From Olavius algarvensis Delta 4 endosymbiont (GTDB lineage: Bacteria > Desulfobacterota > Desulfobacteria > Desulfobacterales > CAJINA01): a DNA stretch of 64,000 nucleotides. The DNA lies in contig CAJINA010000157.1 in NCBI GenBank assembly GCA_905176665.1, positions 186,001-250,000 on the forward strand. The letters run 5' to 3'. Shown piece after piece: positions 17,760 through 27,016 of the stretch. The notes under the pieces were generated by a model that searched no databases, was not told the origin of the DNA, and was given only the letters and a program-made list of their open reading frames with translations. The first letter of the stretch is position 1. Every line of letters starts with the position of its first letter. The translations under genes and the position numbers were made by a program.

Positions 17760-18821
17760 TTACACTGTTTCCCGTTCGCGTTTCCGTCTGGCCCGCCAGG
17801 CTTGCATAGCCAGGGTTGCCAGCACCAAGGCCCCCTGAATCACGCCGCTGAGAGACGAATCTATTTTTAAGACCATGGGCAGTTGGATGCTCCCCACATT
17901 GAGGCACGCAAAGAAAAAGGCCACCGCCGGGACTGCGGCGATATTGTAATTGGACAGCATGACCACCAACAGGGCCAGGTAGCCGTAGTTGCTGGAGATG
18001 GCCGGGATCAGGCGGTGGTAGACAGCTGTAACTTGCAGGCTGCCGGCTATTCCGGCAAAGGCACCGGCAAAGACCATGGCCAGCAGCATACACCGATCCG
18101 GTTTCAAACCGAACAGGTAGGCGGCGACCCGATTGCTGCCGATGGCTTTCAAATTCAGCCCGAACCGGGCGTATCTTAATGTGACGGCCGTGAAAACGAT
18201 GGCAAAAAAGGCCAGGGCCAGGCCGGGCAGGCAGATGCGGCCATGTGCCAGATAGGGCAGCCAGAACTCTGGGGGAAATACTTCCGTACCGCTCATGGAG
18301 GCGACCCCCGGACGTTTCCAGGGCCCGAAGATCAGCCAGAGGGCAATTCCCTGGGCCACAAAATTGAGACCGAGACCGGCAAAGATTTCATGGACCCCGC
18401 CTTTTGTTTTCAGCCAGCCTGCTAAAATCGCCCAGATAGCACCGCCGACAGCGCCGAAGCCGATGGCCAGCGCAAGGAAAAGCTGCGGGTTGCCGGAATC
18501 CAGTCCCAGCTTCACTATGGCAGTTGTCAAAATCGCCCCGGCAATGACCTGGCCCTCAATGCCAATATTCCAAAGCCCGATTCTAAAGGTGTACAATAGG
18601 CCCATGCCGCAGAGGGTCAATGGAATCCAGGCCTTGACCACGTGGGCGAACTTACTCCAGGAACCCAGGGAGCCCTTGATTATTTGGGCAATAGCCGCGA
18701 AAGGCGGTGCGCCGGAAAGCACCAGAATCAAGATTGTAAAGGTACTGACGGCGCCCAGCGCTACCAGCAGTTCCCCGCCAAGCCTGAGCCACCCGATATG
18801 TGCTGTTGGTCTTGTTTCCAT
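17760..18821 (-). CDS. BMP-type ABC importer, permease 1
   Basis: A 353-residue permease (YufP/NupP-like) with about 8-10 membrane segments and the motif FRIGLWNIGIEGQVIAGA (about 81-98). Its ATG overlaps the stop of the ATPase gene by one base (TGATG at 18819-18823), showing translational coupling. Confidence 0.88.
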   Translation of the reverse strand: METRPTAHIGWLRLGGELLVALGAVSTFTILILVLSGAPPFAAIAQIIKGSLGSWSKFAHVVKAWIPLTLCGMGLLYTFRIGLWNIGIEGQVIAGAILTTAIVKLGLDSGNPQLFLALAIGFGAVGGAIWAILAGWLKTKGGVHEIFAGLGLNFVAQGIALWLIFGPWKRPGVASMSGTEVFPPEFWLPYLAHGRICLPGLALAFFAIVFTAVTLRYARFGLNLKAIGSNRVAAYLFGLKPDRCMLLAMVFAGAFAGIAGSLQVTAVYHRLIPAISSNYGYLALLVVMLSNYNIAAVPAVAFFFACLNVGSIQLPMVLKIDSSLSGVIQGALVLATLAMQAWRARRKRERETV

Positions 18822-20281
18822 CAGACTTTGCCTGCCAGGGCCCTTCCGAGTGCGTTTACGTCCGTCTGGTCGGCCGCTACGTCCTTGATGATGCGGCCAT
18901 TGAAGAAAACCAGCACCCGATGGGCGACCATGAGAATTTCATCCAGCTCGGACGAAGAAAAAACAATGCCAGTGCCGGCTTCACTATACACTTGCAGATG
19001 CTCCCAAACCCAGTGGGCCGATTCCAGGTCGAGACCGCGAGTCGGATTTTCCAACAACAGTAAGGCCGGCTTTTGCGGCAAAAAAGAGAGCAGGAGTCTT
19101 TGCTGGTTACCCCCGGAAAGCGATTCGGCCGTAGACTCCCGGCGGCCCATAATTTTGAATTTTTCGATGCTGCGCCCGGCCTGGGACGCGGCGCGGGTGC
19201 GGTCCAGAAACAGGCCTTGCTTTTGATCCTGGACGGCAAAGTGCTCGGCGATGGTCAGATCGCCAACCAGGCCTTCTTCCAGACGGTCAGTGGGCTGAAA
19301 GGCCAACCCTTTTTTAGAGAAATGGTGATAATCCCGGCCGGTCAGGTTTTCATGGCGAAAGTGAATGGAGCCGCTGCGGGGGCGGATCAAACCGGCGGCG
19401 GTGCGCAAAAATACGGACTGCCCACTGCCTTCCAGGCCCGCCAGGCCGACGATTTCGCTTTCACGGGCTTGAAAATTACAGTCCCGCAACCCAAGGCGGC
19501 CGCCCTTGGCACTCACACCTTCGAGCGACAGTAAAATTTCACCGGGAGTCTGCGGTTGCCGGGAGGGCGGTCGGGGCGGTGTGCCGAACATCATGGTTAG
19601 GAGCGTATCCGTATCGAAAGGTTGCACCATTTCGCCGCTTACCCGTCCTTTCCGCAAAACAGTGACCTTATGGCAGAGGGATTCGACGTCTTCAAGCTTA
19701 TGGGAGACCAGGATGACACTCTTACCGGCTGAGGTCATAGTGTTGAGAGCTTGAAAGAGAATCTCTTTCTGGTAGGCCGAAATTCCGGTGGTCGGTTCAT
19801 CAAGGATGAGAACCTCAATCCCCAGAGCCAGCAGCCTCAAGATTTCCAGTTGTTGCCGTTCTCCCACGGTAAGGATTTTAAGCAGTTGGGACGGCACCAG
19901 GCAGAAACCGAAGGATTGGCATAGTCCCAGAAGCTCATCATTCAGGTCGGCCCGTGATTGCTCAGGGTTTTTTTTGCGGCCCAGCATGAAGTTGTCCAGG
20001 ACCGTCAGGGAAGGGAAATCCAGGGGGTCCTGGTACAGCATGCCGATGCCCAAGCGGGTAGCCTGGGCCGGAGTTTGGTATTCCTGCCGCTGCTCATTCA
20101 GGACAATGGCGCCCGAGGTTTTGCGGCTGAAGCCGGACAAGATTTTCATCAGGGTGCTTTTACCGGCCCCGTTTTCACCCAGGATGCCATGAATGGTACC
20201 CGGTTCAACGCACAGGCTGACGCCGTTGTTGGCTTTCACCGGGCCGTAATGCTTGTGAATCTCTTTAAGCTCTATTTTCAT
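18821..20281 (-). CDS. BMP-type ABC importer ATPase, two NBDs
   Basis: A 486-residue ATPase with two fused nucleotide-binding domains, as in YufO/NupO and RbsA. Domain 1 has Walker A GENGAGKST (about 33-41), signature LTVGERQQL and Walker B LILDEPT. Domain 2 has the degenerate Walker A GLEGSGQS normal for this family and the signature LSGGNQQRLLL. It powers the two permeases that follow. It is separated from the upstream binding-protein gene by an intrinsic terminator hairpin. Confidence 0.93.
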   Translation of the reverse strand: MKIELKEIHKHYGPVKANNGVSLCVEPGTIHGILGENGAGKSTLMKILSGFSRKTSGAIVLNEQRQEYQTPAQATRLGIGMLYQDPLDFPSLTVLDNFMLGRKKNPEQSRADLNDELLGLCQSFGFCLVPSQLLKILTVGERQQLEILRLLALGIEVLILDEPTTGISAYQKEILFQALNTMTSAGKSVILVSHKLEDVESLCHKVTVLRKGRVSGEMVQPFDTDTLLTMMFGTPPRPPSRQPQTPGEILLSLEGVSAKGGRLGLRDCNFQARESEIVGLAGLEGSGQSVFLRTAAGLIRPRSGSIHFRHENLTGRDYHHFSKKGLAFQPTDRLEEGLVGDLTIAEHFAVQDQKQGLFLDRTRAASQAGRSIEKFKIMGRRESTAESLSGGNQQRLLLSFLPQKPALLLLENPTRGLDLESAHWVWEHLQVYSEAGTGIVFSSSELDEILMVAHRVLVFFNGRIIKDVAADQTDVNALGRALAGKV

Positions 20282-20300
20282 CCCGACAATCCGTGGTGCT

Positions 20301-20339
20301 AAAAAAACTGCAGGAACCGGGCGAACCGGTTCCTGCAGT
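20301..20339 (-). terminator. Intrinsic terminator inside the importer operon
   Basis: ACTGCAGGAACCGG (20307-20320) and its perfect complement (20326-20339) leave a five-base loop; on the minus strand the stem is followed by seven T. It lies between the binding-protein gene (upstream) and the ATPase gene (downstream), so it would let most transcripts stop after the binding protein, giving more of it than of the membrane complex. Confidence 0.88.
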
Positions 20340-20389
20340 GACGTTTATTTAGCTGAATGGATCTGTGTCCGGCAAGTTACCCAGTGTCC

Positions 20390-21643
20390 TTATTTGGCAC
20401 TGCTCTGCCCCTCAATACCGGCCAGCAGCTGTTCCATATACCAGATCTCCTTGTCGCTGGCCACTTCGCCGGCTTTGACATACGGGCTGCCGTCCTGGTA
20501 ATTGAGCGGCCCCTTGAAAAGGTTGATGCTGCCGTCGCCCAGGCCCTTGATGAAGGTGTCCAGGGCCTGCCCGGCTTCCGCTGACAGGGCGTCACCCTTT
20601 TTGTAGCCGACGGTACTGGTGCCGTGGTTGTTGATATCGCTCCAATCCGGTCCGGACCAGGTCCAGGCGGCCTGCCATTGCCCGGCCATGGTCTGCTTGA
20701 TCACCCTGACATAGTCCGGGCCCCAATTGAAGTAGGGTACCCCGAGGCAAACGTCCGAGCCGCCCTCGCAAGCTCCTTCATAGTCATAAGGGATGGCCCA
20801 GACTTCTTTGCCTTGGCCGCGTTTCTGGCCGGCGACAATCACTGCCTCGGTGGTGTCTATTCCGGAGATGAGCACATCGTAGCCGGTGTCGAAGAAATTC
20901 TGCGCAACCTGGGTCGGGTCCGAGGTTACCCCGGGGATATTGAACCAGAAGCCGATCCAGGTCACCTTGAACTGCAGGTCGGCGGGATCTTTTTTCAGTA
21001 CTTCCGTCCAGGCGTACTTGGCCCCGAGGAAACAGGAAGCCACCAGGCGGCGGGTCTCTTCATTGATCAGGGGTCCCAGGTAGCCTATTTTGCCGGTTTT
21101 GGTGGTCATCGCCGCAGCGAATCCCGCCATCATTTTACCGTACTCCATTTTGCCCATCAGGTTGCCCAGGTTGGGCGAGCCTTTCCCGGTCAGGACGTCA
21201 TCCCCGGAAATATGGATAAACTTGATATCCGGGTGCTTCAGGGCCGCTTCCCGGGTGCCGTCCTTCATGTCATCAGAATTGGCGATGATCAGTTTGGCTC
21301 CCTTTTCGGCCATATCGTCTACCAGCATCGGGATGGTAACGCCGGCCCGATCAGCCGGATTTACCTTGTCGATATAAATCATTTTGGTGCTGGGGACATT
21401 CTTTTCGACATAGAGGCCGCCTTCATAGTGAGCCTGGCTCCAGCCGTGATCGTTATAGGGACCTACAAGCAATAAACCGAAAATGAAAGGCTCGGCCGGC
21501 TTTTCGGCGACCTTGGCGGGGGCCTCAGTTTTTTTGGTATCAGCCGGCTTCTGCGATTCCTCGGTTTTACCGCAGGACATGATGGTAAAAAGTCCCGCAA
21601 TGATGAACGCGGCAACCACAGGCAACAGTAATTTTCTTAGCAT
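20390..21643 (-). CDS. BMP family substrate-binding lipoprotein
   Basis: A 417-residue periplasmic lipoprotein (lipobox FTIMSC) of the basic membrane protein/PnrA family, which bind purine nucleosides or related ligands for ABC import. A Lys/Thr/Ala/Pro-rich linker (about 25-50) leads to the binding fold, with the family start motif LLLVGPYNDHGWSQAHYEG. GGAGGGG precedes the ATG at 21643. It is the first gene of the operon with the ATPase and two permeases. Exact ligand cannot be read. Confidence 0.92.
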   Translation of the reverse strand: MLRKLLLPVVAAFIIAGLFTIMSCGKTEESQKPADTKKTEAPAKVAEKPAEPFIFGLLLVGPYNDHGWSQAHYEGGLYVEKNVPSTKMIYIDKVNPADRAGVTIPMLVDDMAEKGAKLIIANSDDMKDGTREAALKHPDIKFIHISGDDVLTGKGSPNLGNLMGKMEYGKMMAGFAAAMTTKTGKIGYLGPLINEETRRLVASCFLGAKYAWTEVLKKDPADLQFKVTWIGFWFNIPGVTSDPTQVAQNFFDTGYDVLISGIDTTEAVIVAGQKRGQGKEVWAIPYDYEGACEGGSDVCLGVPYFNWGPDYVRVIKQTMAGQWQAAWTWSGPDWSDINNHGTSTVGYKKGDALSAEAGQALDTFIKGLGDGSINLFKGPLNYQDGSPYVKAGEVASDKEIWYMEQLLAGIEGQSSAK

Positions 21644-21691
21644 TATCCCCTCCCTGGTATTAAAGTATCGGTACCATCCCATACATTTGGA

Positions 21692-21730
21692 AACTGGGTT
21701 TTTATATCCAGTTTTTTAGCGTCCGGTCAA
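21692..21730 (-). promoter_or_regulatory. Candidate importer promoter with operator-like repeat
   Basis: On the minus strand TTGACC (21725-21730), 18 bases, TATAAA (21701-21706). An inverted repeat, AACTGG (21692-21697) and CCAGTT (21708-21713), brackets the -10 box and could be a repressor site. It lies about 50-60 bases before the binding-protein start. Confidence 0.55.
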
Positions 21731-21879
21731 TAGGCAAGCCATGCAAGGGAAGGAAAAATGGGGAAATTGAAGGCCGCCAGGGGACTGCGCGGGCAATCGT
21801 GGGTTGACTTCCCGAAGGCCTTGGGATTGAATGCGGAACTTCTATCAGGAGTGTGCTAAGCAAAGGAGCCGGCGCCACC

Positions 21880-22641
21880 ATGTTTACTCGTGCGACTGTC
21901 AGAAGACCCGGAGGATCTTTTACAGACGGCCTTACCAGTGCGAACCTGGGAAAATCCAGCCTGTCAAGGGCCTTGGAACAGCACGATGCATATATTGCCG
22001 CCCTTGAACAATGCGGTCTGGATGTAACGGTACTGCCGGCGGATGAACGCTACCCCGATGCAACCTTCATTGAAGACACGGCCGTTCTCACGCCACGGGT
22101 CGCGATAATAACCAACCCCGGCGCTGCCAGCCGTAATGGTGAAAAGAGCATCACCCGGCCGGTCGTAAAAGAATTCTATCCTGAAGTTGCGGAGATAGAG
22201 CCCCCCGGAACCTTGGATGGTGGTGATGTCCTGGCGGTAAACAACCACCTCTATATCGGCCTGACCGCGCGTACCAACAAGCAAGGGGCAGCCCAGTTGA
22301 TAGAGGTTCTGGAAATGAACGGCTATTCCGGCTCAACCGTTTCGCTCAACAGTTTCCTGCATTTAAAAACCGGGGTGGCTTGGATCGGGGCGCAGGACTT
22401 GATAGCGGCCGGTGAGCTGATCGATCATCCCGCGTTTCATGCGTTCAACATTACACCGGTATTACCCGAGGAGACCTATGCGGCTAACTGTATCCGGATC
22501 AATGAGCACATCTTGATGCCGGCCGGGTTTCCCGGGGTCCGTGATGTGCTAACCCGCAAGTCACATCCCCTAATAGAGGTGGAGATGTCTGAATTTCAGA
22601 AAATGGATGGGGGTTTATCTTGTCTATCCCTGCGCTTTTAG
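21880..22641 (+). CDS. Dimethylargininase (DDAH) family hydrolase
   Basis: A 253-residue amidinotransferase-fold enzyme. It should hydrolyse methylated arginines to citrulline and methylamines, or act on a similar guanidine substrate. Substrate-binding FIEDTAVL (63-70), LDGGDVL (112-118), catalytic His161 (FLHLKTGV) and the nucleophile Cys248 (GGLSCLS) are present. AAGGAG upstream fixes the ATG at 21880. It is divergent from the BMP importer; whether the two are linked functionally is unknown. Confidence 0.88.
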   Translation: MFTRATVRRPGGSFTDGLTSANLGKSSLSRALEQHDAYIAALEQCGLDVTVLPADERYPDATFIEDTAVLTPRVAIITNPGAASRNGEKSITRPVVKEFYPEVAEIEPPGTLDGGDVLAVNNHLYIGLTARTNKQGAAQLIEVLEMNGYSGSTVSLNSFLHLKTGVAWIGAQDLIAAGELIDHPAFHAFNITPVLPEETYAANCIRINEHILMPAGFPGVRDVLTRKSHPLIEVEMSEFQKMDGGLSCLSLRF

Positions 22642-22766
22642 ACGCCATCTTAAACCATAGTCTGGCTCAAGCGCGGCGTTGACACCCGGTTCAAGGTCTC
22701 GAAGGATAGCCGCCCTTCCCATGCCAGGCATTGGCTTTGCCGGAACTTCCCGGTTGCACACCGCAA

Positions 22767-22970
22767 TTAAATCGGAGTATCGCCACGCTGCTTTGAAATC
22801 ATTTCTAAAGTTTCATCGATGATATACTGGCGGCAGACCTCCTCCCCCTCATAATGCAATTCTCCGGATACTGTCGAGAATTTGGCACCACAGTCATACT
22901 TACGGGCAACGCTGTTCAGAAGCTTGGAGAGCAGTTCGGTGTTATTGGTGACCTTTTTAATCGCAATCAT
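22767..22970 (-). CDS. Small protein of unknown function
   Basis: A 67-residue soluble protein with predicted helical ends and a central strand-rich part (KYDCGAKFSTVSGELHYEG). It has two cysteines. The ATG at 22970 follows GGGAAA; the longer reading to 23057 has no start support. I do not recognise the family. It lies downstream of hpf on the same strand, after a terminator. Confidence 0.5.
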   Translation of the reverse strand: MIAIKKVTNNTELLSKLLNSVARKYDCGAKFSTVSGELHYEGEEVCRQYIIDETLEMISKQRGDTPI

Positions 22971-23077
22971 GTTTATTTCCCGTTGGTTGTTCAGATTGTC
23001 ACGCACCGGCCAAAACAAGGTTTGATAGAAGGCCGCTTTCACCTGAAACCATTGCAATGTCCATGCCCGTTGTGGCG

Positions 23078-23109
23078 AAAAAAAGAGGGCCGGATAGTCA
23101 TCCGGCCCT
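23078..23109 (-). terminator. Intrinsic terminator after hpf
   Basis: GGGCCGGAT (23087-23095) pairs with ATCCGGCCC (23100-23108) around a four-base loop; on the minus strand the stem is followed by TCTTTTTTT. It lies 30 bases beyond the hpf stop. Confidence 0.88.
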
Positions 23110-23138
23110 TCTTTATATTCTATTTGGTGATATTAAGC

Positions 23139-23495
23139 TTATGTCTGCAGGGCAGCTGAATCTTCCATCAGCTCAGAGGCCCTGATGGTTCTACTGTTTA
23201 TACGGGTTCTGCGATTTTGTTGTTTTTCCTTGCTCTTGGTGATCTGTGATCTGACTTTGTCCAGCACTAAATCAATGGCCGCATGCATGTCTTCGTGCTC
23301 CTCGCGAGCGTGCACTTCGAGGCGGCCGGCCGTAAGATTGATCTCTGCGGTCTTACGCAGTTTTTCGGATCGCAGTACAACGCCTGCGGATCCGGGATCA
23401 TCTAACAATTTGTCAAATTTGTTGAGTTTTTCGTGGACGTAGTCTTTGAAGTGGTTGGAGGATTTTAAGTTCATAAAAGTAACCGATACGTTCAT
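23139..23495 (-). CDS. hpf: Ribosome hibernation-promoting factor, short form
   Basis: A 118-residue HPF/RaiA-family protein that binds the 30S decoding site and stabilises idle ribosomes. The beta-alpha-beta fold is seen: MNVSVTFMNLKSSNHFKDYV, then EHEDMHAAIDLVLDKVRSQ with the basic helix end KSKEKQQNRR. It lacks the C-terminal dimerisation domain of long HPF. GGGAGGGG precedes the ATG. It has a good promoter about 200 bases upstream and its own terminator, so it is probably a single-gene unit. Confidence 0.93.
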   Translation of the reverse strand: MNVSVTFMNLKSSNHFKDYVHEKLNKFDKLLDDPGSAGVVLRSEKLRKTAEINLTAGRLEVHAREEHEDMHAAIDLVLDKVRSQITKSKEKQQNRRTRINSRTIRASELMEDSAALQT

Positions 23496-23700
23496 ACTTT
23501 CCCCTCCCTAGTGATGTTTTCCACCATCACCCAGTGGCTTTAAGAAATGATTTAACCGAAAACTGATCTGAGAGCGATTTACCTCCCTTGGTGAGCTGTG
23601 GTCTCACGCGGAACCGGTCTGGGCAGCTGGCTTCAAACCTTTTCCGGTGAATTGGGTTTAGCTGGTCCCAGGTGACTGGAACCGGATTTTTTGTAACCCT

Positions 23701-23730
23701 ATTCTATGGTCCTCGAGGCACTTTTGTCAA
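23701..23730 (-). promoter_or_regulatory. Candidate hpf promoter with a long leader
   Basis: On the minus strand TTGACA (23725-23730), 18 bases, TAGAAT (23701-23706). It implies a leader of about 200 bases before hpf. The leader (23496-23694) has no recognisable riboswitch. Bases 23731-24057, up to the MFS start, show no gene. Confidence 0.6.
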
Positions 23731-24057
23731 GCATCCTGAATCTGGTAAATTACTGCAATTATACGCAACATGCTCGAAATCATTGAGTTAGTGCCAGGGT
23801 TTTGTTTTGATATTTTTTTTATTGGACCGGCCGCTAAAACGCCTATACCGGTCCGCGCAGCCGATGGCCTTAAAAAGTCATTTTGACGGCTGTCAAATAC
23901 CTGCCCACTAGGCGCGAAGATGCAGGAAGATGATTGTAATTGTGGTGGCTTAATGCTAGGGTACGGCGTTTGGTTGCACGTCCCGATATTGGCACACGGC
24001 CTCAAATTGAAATCATTGGTCTGTTTCTTCGGTCGCCTGCGTTTGCGATATAATGTG

Positions 24058-25287
24058 ATGCAACTTACCCTACCGACCATCTTCAGAGTCTTTCTACCCT
24101 TTGCGGCCGGCTATTTTATCTCCTACCTCTTCCGGGTGGTGAACGCGGTCATCGCCCCGGACCTGGTTGCCGATATCGGCTTGAATCCATCCGACCTGGG
24201 GTTATTGACCGCGGCTTATTTTTTGACCTTTGCAGCCTTTCAGCTGCCCCTGGGGGTGCTGCTGGATCGGTTCGGTCCCCGTAAAACCGAAGCAGTGCTG
24301 CTGCTCTTCGCAGCCCTGGGGGCATTTGTTTTTGCCCGGGCGGAAACCGTAACCGGGTTGCTGATCGGACGGGCCCTGATCGGTTTTGGTGTCTCAGCAT
24401 GTCTCATGGCGGCGTTTACCGCCTTCGTGATCTGGTTCCCGGCCCGGCACCTGCCCCTGATCAACGGTTTTCAAATGGCGGCCGGCGGCCTGGGCGCGGT
24501 AGCCGGCACGGTTCCGGTGCAAACGGCCCTGGGATTCACAGATTGGCGGGGACTGTTTATGGGGTTGGCGGGTTTTTGTCTGATTGTGGCTGCGACCGTT
24601 TTATTCGTCGTTCCGGAAAAGCGGCGTGAATCGGCCGGCACCCGCCTGCAGGAGCAGTTTCAAGGGGTTCGGCAGGTATTCACAAGCTTTACTTTCTGGC
24701 GGATCGCACCCCTGGCACTGATGTCACAGGCCAGCGCACTCTCCATACACGGTCTCTGGGCCGGGCCCTGGCTCAAAGATGTGGCCGGCCTTCATCGCCC
24801 ACAGGTGGCCTTTGTCCTGTTCCTGACGGCCGTGGCCATGATTGCCGGTTTTATTGCCCTGGGCGCCCTGTCCGCCCGTTTGACCGAACAAGGCATCAAA
24901 GCGTTTACCGTGCCGGTGGCCGGAATGACCAGCTTCATGGTCGTGTTGGCCCTGTTGACCGCCGGTCACGTGCTGCCGCCCTGGCTCATGTGGATGCTAT
25001 TTGGTTTTTTCGGCACAGCCGGTATCGTGGTCTATGCGGAGCTTTCCCGGCAGTTTCCGGTGAGTTTGGCCGGACGGGTCAATACCGCCCTCAATCTGCT
25101 TGTGTTTGTGGCCGCTTTTGCCGGCCAGTGGGGCATCGGGGCCATTATCAACCAGTGGCCGCCCACCCCGGAAGGGCTTTTCCCTGTGGAGGCTTACCGC
25201 GTAGGATTCGGGGTCATGCTGCTCCTGCAGGCCCTCGGTCTGGGTTGGTTTTTTATTTCCAAAAAATTCAGTCGTCAAAAAGCCTGA
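24058..25287 (+). CDS. MFS transporter
   Basis: A 409-residue major facilitator protein with 12 predicted membrane segments and the loop 2-3 signature GVLLDRFGPRKTEA. The ATG at 24058 starts right before the first hydrophobic helix; the longer reading to 23920 adds a cysteine-rich tail unlike the family. The substrate is unknown. Its end overlaps the convergent alkyltransferase gene by 20 bases. Confidence 0.82.
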   Translation: MQLTLPTIFRVFLPFAAGYFISYLFRVVNAVIAPDLVADIGLNPSDLGLLTAAYFLTFAAFQLPLGVLLDRFGPRKTEAVLLLFAALGAFVFARAETVTGLLIGRALIGFGVSACLMAAFTAFVIWFPARHLPLINGFQMAAGGLGAVAGTVPVQTALGFTDWRGLFMGLAGFCLIVAATVLFVVPEKRRESAGTRLQEQFQGVRQVFTSFTFWRIAPLALMSQASALSIHGLWAGPWLKDVAGLHRPQVAFVLFLTAVAMIAGFIALGALSARLTEQGIKAFTVPVAGMTSFMVVLALLTAGHVLPPWLMWMLFGFFGTAGIVVYAELSRQFPVSLAGRVNTALNLLVFVAAFAGQWGIGAIINQWPPTPEGLFPVEAYRVGFGVMLLLQALGLGWFFISKKFSRQKA

Positions 25288-25891
25288 TCTGCACGCCGCG
25301 GGCCTTTTCAAAATCCAACAACCATTTTTTACGGTCCAGCCCCCCGCCATATCCCGTCAAACTGCCATCCGACCCGATCACCCGGTGACAGGGGATGACG
25401 ATGCTGATTCGGTTTTGTCCGTTGGCAGCTGCCACGGCCCGGACCGCCTTGGGATTGCCGATGGCACTTGCCTGTTGCTTATATGAACGTGTCTCCCCGT
25501 AGGGAATATCGCGCAGTATTTTCCAGGCCGCCTGCTGAAAAGCAGTACCGGGGGTATGCAAAGCAACGGTGAATGTTTTCAGTTGTCCGGCAAAATAGGC
25601 TGCCAGTTCGGCCTGCAGCTGATCTAGGTGTGGATTGGTTTCGGGTAAAATGACGGCGTCGAGACGTTTAACCAGATCCTTCAACTCCCGCACGATCCTC
25701 TGATTGTCGGTAAACTCCAAAAGGCACACGCCCCGGCTGCTGGCACAGGCAGTCAGGGGGTATAGCGGTGTTGGCAGCCGGGTAATATAAAGGGCCGTTT
25801 TTCCAGCCCCAGGGTTCGGCTGGTCGCCGGTAACCACACGTATCAGCTTATCAAGTCCTTGGCGGTTGGGTTTTTTGTGATCCGTATACAT
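25268..25891 (-). CDS. ogt: O6-alkylguanine-DNA alkyltransferase
   Basis: A 207-residue suicide repair protein that moves alkyl groups from O6-guanine to its own cysteine. The active site IPCHRVIG (Cys168) and the helix-turn-helix region with the arginine finger (NPKAVRAVAAANGQN) are intact, and GYGGGLDRKKWLL follows as usual. The N-terminal domain is of normal Ogt length. AGGTG precedes the ATG at 25891. Confidence 0.95.
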   Translation of the reverse strand: MYTDHKKPNRQGLDKLIRVVTGDQPNPGAGKTALYITRLPTPLYPLTACASSRGVCLLEFTDNQRIVRELKDLVKRLDAVILPETNPHLDQLQAELAAYFAGQLKTFTVALHTPGTAFQQAAWKILRDIPYGETRSYKQQASAIGNPKAVRAVAAANGQNRISIVIPCHRVIGSDGSLTGYGGGLDRKKWLLDFEKARGVQIRLFDD

Positions 25892-26097
25892 AAGCACCTA
25901 AAAATCCAGATGTTTGGCAAGATCACCCTGAACGGCTTCTTTACGGGGGAGACCGATGCAGTGGGCCGTCGAGTTGGTATTACCGAGGCTTTTTTAAGTA
26001 TAGCCCTCCGATAATGTCAATTGCAAAATAGGGCTTTGTCGGAAACCGGCCCGAGTGCAGCCTACTGAAAAAAGACACCTGCGGTATCAGTTACACC

Positions 26098-26532
26098 TTA
26101 TCCGGATTTAAATGATTCCAGGCGTTCTATATACCAGGCGGGGAACCCATATGTCCTGGCCGGTGTTATGATCCGGTCGATATAGTCTGCTTTTGCCGGC
26201 TTATCGCTGAGTTCGGGTGCAATGTAGGTCGGGGCCGGCAGCCAGTGGTTTGACAAGGTTTGAACCAGCACCGCCTCCGGCTGATAACGACCCCCCAGGA
26301 CATTCTCGGCGTGCGCATACAGGCGCTCCAGTTCAGTGTGCGTGCCGGTTGCCACAATGCCATAGACCATATGTTGATCCGAGCGTTCCAGGTTGGCCAG
26401 CGGGCGGATCGAAATTTTAAAACCCGGCAGCCGGGCGGCTTCGTATTTCCGGGGCGTGTAGTTGACTTCCCGGAGCACGGCCAGGTTCATGTATGAGCCG
26501 TAAAAGAAGGTCCAGATTTCAGGTTCCGGCAC
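26098..26532 (-). CDS. Gamma-glutamylcyclotransferase-like protein
   Basis: A 144-residue protein with the start FFYGSYMNLAVL, matching the YGSNxN substrate loop of the GGCT/AIG2 fold, and LERLYAHAENVLGGRYQP further on. It could process gamma-glutamyl compounds, but the catalytic glutamate is not clear to me. I choose the GTG at 26532, with GGAG nine bases upstream; the longer reading to 26676 overlaps the VOC gene. The gap 25892-26097 holds nothing recognisable. Confidence 0.65.
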   Translation of the reverse strand: MPEPEIWTFFYGSYMNLAVLREVNYTPRKYEAARLPGFKISIRPLANLERSDQHMVYGIVATGTHTELERLYAHAENVLGGRYQPEAVLVQTLSNHWLPAPTYIAPELSDKPAKADYIDRIITPARTYGFPAWYIERLESFKSG

Positions 26533-26560
26533 GGCATTACACTCCTTTTGCGTGTTGCGC

Positions 26561-27016
26561 TTAGGCCTCCGGGTCGCCGTACTGGGCCAGTTCGAGCAAA
26601 ATGTCTTCCGGCCCTTTAAAGTACACCAGCTTTTTTCTGGCCGGTGCATACTCCTGGATGGCGCTGACCGGTTCAATACCTTTCTCTTTCAGGAAGGTTA
26701 CGGCCCTTTCTATATCCGCTACCTGCAAAGCCAAATGACGCAGGCCCTGCGTATTGGCCCTACCGGGATGGGGAATACTGGTCGCCGGCGGGTTCTTGAA
26801 TTGAATCAATTCGAGTGAGGTGCTGTCGCCCGGCAGCGTAAATTTGGCATACTCGGCGTCTACATTTTCCAGGCCAACCGTGTCTGATATCCACTTGCCG
26901 TGCAGGCGGGACTGATCCTTGATTTCAAAACCAAGCGCGATAAAAAACCGTTTTACCGCTTCCAGGTTTTTCACGACGATATTGATATGGTCGATGCTCT
27001 GTAGGATTGAAGGCAT
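26561..27016 (-). CDS. VOC family (glyoxalase-like) protein
   Basis: A 151-residue vicinal-oxygen-chelate protein with two beta-alpha-beta-beta-beta units: IDHINIVVKNLEAVKRFFIALGF and LRHLALQVADIERAVTFLKEKG. Candidate metal ligands are the His near 9, Glu in TSLELIQF, His in RHLALQ and Glu in DILLELAQ. It may be a lyase, isomerase or dioxygenase. The ATG at 27016 is used rather than the TTG at 27031. The GGCT-like gene follows 28 bases later on the same strand. Confidence 0.8.
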   Translation of the reverse strand: MPSILQSIDHINIVVKNLEAVKRFFIALGFEIKDQSRLHGKWISDTVGLENVDAEYAKFTLPGDSTSLELIQFKNPPATSIPHPGRANTQGLRHLALQVADIERAVTFLKEKGIEPVSAIQEYAPARKKLVYFKGPEDILLELAQYGDPEA

